Of a DNA stretch of 5,490 nt, positions 4,009-5,490 are shown in pieces. The notes beneath the pieces are model-generated. The model saw nothing but the letters and a program-made list of their open reading frames with translations. It was not told the origin of the DNA and searched no databases. Within the stretch, counting starts at the first letter, position 1. Each line of letters starts with the position of its first letter. The position numbers and the translations under genes were made by a program. This DNA is from Candidatus Omnitrophota bacterium (GTDB taxonomy: Bacteria; Omnitrophota; Gorgyraeia; S143-82): positions 1-5,490 of the forward strand of contig JAMOOT010000370.1 of assembly GCA_027065215.1 (NCBI GenBank). Direction: 5' to 3'.

Positions 4009-5385
4009 ATGGGGAAAAAATATCGCAGAAAAGACCGAATCCAATGGTCTCAGAGAAAAATGAAGCAAATGCTGATTATAACAGCCATCTTAATCGTACC
4101 TCCATTTATCTTGTGGGGTATCAGCACAGCGATAAGGAGTAATCGTGAATTTGTGGTAGGAAAGGTTGGGAAATGGACGATTACCCGTCCGATGTGGAAC
4201 CGAGAATTCTCTCACACGCAGATAGACTATATGTTGCGCCAAAGGAATAAGGATATCCCATCTGACTTGCTAACAGCCTTCACCTGGAATCGCATTATAA
4301 GTTTGTATATTGCCCAGAAAAATAGAGTTAAGGTCTCGGATAAAGATCTGGCAAAATGGATCCGGTCCCTTCCCGTTTTCCAGGATAAAAATGGCAACTT
4401 TTCCATACAACGATACCAACAAGTCATCCGATCCCTTGGGATACCAGAAAAGGCGTTTGAAGAAACGATCCGAGAAAATCTGATGATAGAAAGATTAAAA
4501 GATATCGTTACCCAAAATATCTCAATAAGTGATAAGGAGTTGAGCAAAGCATGGCGGGACAAAAAAGAAAGGTTCAAAATAAGGCTTTACCCTATCTGGA
4601 TAAACAAGGTTATGCCCCAGGTCCACATAAGTGAGGATGAAATTCGCGAGTATTACGAAAAGCACAAAGGAGATCTTATAGTTCCAGAAACAGTGAATCT
4701 GGAATACTTGATTATCCCGCAGGATAAATATACCACTTCCTTGCAAAACAAATCTTTTGAACAGATATCTAAGGAATTGCAAATCGAACCAAAAAGAAAA
4801 GACAAATTAAAGGCAGATCAAATACTTCCAGACATAGGATTTAGTCAAGAGTTTTATTCATATGCCTTTTCCTTACCCCAAGGGAAGAGCAGTCCAATCT
4901 TTCAATTGCAAAACGGGAGTTACTGCATTCTAAAAATAAAATCCAAAACGACTAAGCATATAGGCGATTTGGACGAGGTAAAGGAGACTATAAAATATAA
5001 ATTGGAACAGAAAAAGGCTATGGAACAAGCAATGGCTATGGCAGAAGACCTTATAAAACACCCAGAAAAAATAAAGGATTGGGAAGAAATACAAGAATTT
5101 TCTGCCCGCACACCGTATATCCCCTTGGTCGGAAAGGCGGATAAACTTATAGAAAAACTGCGGGAGGCAATCAAAAAAAATCGGTCGATGACGATATTGA
5201 ATGGGCCTAAGGGGGTCTTTGTTATAGAGATAGTTAAACATCGACCTGCTCCCAATACCATCCCAGAGAAAGAGAAACAAAAGCTAAAAGAAAAACTTTT
5301 AAATATGAAAAAACTAAAGGTATTTCAAGAGTTCATGCTAAAACAAATCAATAATCTTAAGATCATACGAAAAGATAACAAATAG
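4009..5385 (+). CDS. membrane-anchored SurA/PpiD-like periplasmic chaperone (peptidyl-prolyl isomerase family)
   Basis: The likely role is chaperoning outer-membrane or secreted proteins as they leave the Sec channel. A basic N-terminus (MGKKYRRKDR) precedes one membrane helix (about 21-40), so the rest should be periplasmic, as in PpiD. Residues 45-190 resemble the SurA N-terminal fold: VGKWTITRPMWNREF, then helices, VKVSDKDLAKWI, FSIQRYQQVIRSLGIPEKAFEETIRENLMIERL and ISISDKEL. HISEDEIREYYEKHK (206-220) precedes a weak parvulin-like segment (about 225-311) whose end, FYSYAFSLPQGKSSPIFQLQNGSYCILKI, fits the parvulin pattern, but the usual central catalytic region is hard to see. The Lys-rich C-terminal part (320-458) is mostly helical. 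AAGGAG lies 8 bases upstream of the ATG. It is divergent from hldD. Isomerase activity is doubtful; a chaperone role is more likely. Confidence 0.8.
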   Translation: MGKKYRRKDRIQWSQRKMKQMLIITAILIVPPFILWGISTAIRSNREFVVGKVGKWTITRPMWNREFSHTQIDYMLRQRNKDIPSDLLTAFTWNRIISLYIAQKNRVKVSDKDLAKWIRSLPVFQDKNGNFSIQRYQQVIRSLGIPEKAFEETIRENLMIERLKDIVTQNISISDKELSKAWRDKKERFKIRLYPIWINKVMPQVHISEDEIREYYEKHKGDLIVPETVNLEYLIIPQDKYTTSLQNKSFEQISKELQIEPKRKDKLKADQILPDIGFSQEFYSYAFSLPQGKSSPIFQLQNGSYCILKIKSKTTKHIGDLDEVKETIKYKLEQKKAMEQAMAMAEDLIKHPEKIKDWEEIQEFSARTPYIPLVGKADKLIEKLREAIKKNRSMTILNGPKGVFVIEIVKHRPAPNTIPEKEKQKLKEKLLNMKKLKVFQEFMLKQINNLKIIRKDNK

Positions 5386-5450
5386 CCCCAAACTATGTGA
5401 TAGAAATTGGTAATTCGTAATATTGGCCGGCGTGTAAAGAGGAATGACGA

Positions 5451-5490
5451 TTGGGACAAAGCAGATTATTGACTCATAGCCTGAGTGAGG
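5451..5490 (+). CDS. possible start of a further gene (truncated at window end)
   Basis: A TTG at 5451 follows an in-frame stop and sits 8 bases after AGAGG (5438-5442). The 13 full codons read (M)GQSRLLTHSLSE and remain open to the edge. It would be co-oriented with the chaperone gene 65 bases upstream. The competing ATG at 5444 gives only 11 codons. There is too little sequence to name a product, and it may be spurious. Confidence 0.3.
   Translation, partial: MGQSRLLTHSLSE

Noticed and set aside
4227..5280. Minus-strand open frames inside the chaperone gene
   Set aside because: They are shadows of the 458-aa plus-strand gene, Phe/Ser/Ile-rich as expected from antisense of Lys-rich coding DNA.
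5470..5486. ACTCA/TGAGT inverted repeat near the right edge
   Set aside because: The arms are only 5 bp, there is no T-run, and it falls within a possible coding start; likely chance.

Overview
The window looks like a piece of a low-GC, Gram-negative (diderm) bacterial genome. Two things point to an outer membrane: a gene for ADP-heptose epimerase (LPS inner-core sugar synthesis) and a membrane-anchored SurA/PpiD-like periplasmic chaperone. The left half is a dense minus-strand run of small pilin-like proteins with a class III (archaeal-pilin-like) signal motif, [G/A]-Q-S-x-x-E-[Y/F/M]. From memory, such runs are typical of uncultured lineages like Candidatus Omnitrophota. That assignment is an inference and not proven here.

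Layout, in minus-strand transcription order from about 3990 down to 1: (1) hldD (3918-2911); (2) a 215-nt gap with a candidate promoter whose -10 box lies inside a perfect 9-bp inverted repeat; (3) the pilin-like cluster (2695-1). I sort the pilins into three classes by sequence. Class A is 106-110 aa with SADQ(I/L)G after the helix. Class B is 120-156 aa with Q(F/Y)EPxYQ(S/T)(S/T)(E/D). Class C is 47-84 aa, mostly helix with a short tail. The order is C(2695), B(2394), C(1793), a B relic (1616), A(1511), C(1191), C(1051), B(824), A(446), C(114, cut by the window edge). Genes are tightly packed, with 1-nt (TAATG) or 4-nt (ATGA) overlaps or recurrent 15-nt gaps, so they are probably co-transcribed and translationally coupled. 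They should be inner-membrane prepilins processed by a prepilin peptidase and assembled into a pilus-like or secretion fibre. No peptidase, ATPase or platform gene is visible here.

The cluster has clearly grown by local duplication. A 114/115-bp segment occurs twice (1826-1940 and 2392-2505, about 90% identical). It carries a Gly/Asn-rich tail, a hidden conserved reading frame and the next gene's ribosome-binding site. One copy has a 6-G run where the other has 5, which changes where the class B pilin ends. Several short frames (1790-1828, 1527-1616, 1844-1903, 2410-2469) look like relics or micro-ORFs derived from pilin gene ends.

On the plus strand, an extended -10 promoter back-to-back with the hldD promoter drives the SurA/PpiD-like gene (4009-5385). 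A possible TTG-started gene begins at 5451 and runs off the window. No gene-free stretch exceeds 300 bases. I see no RNA gene, insertion sequence or CRISPR.
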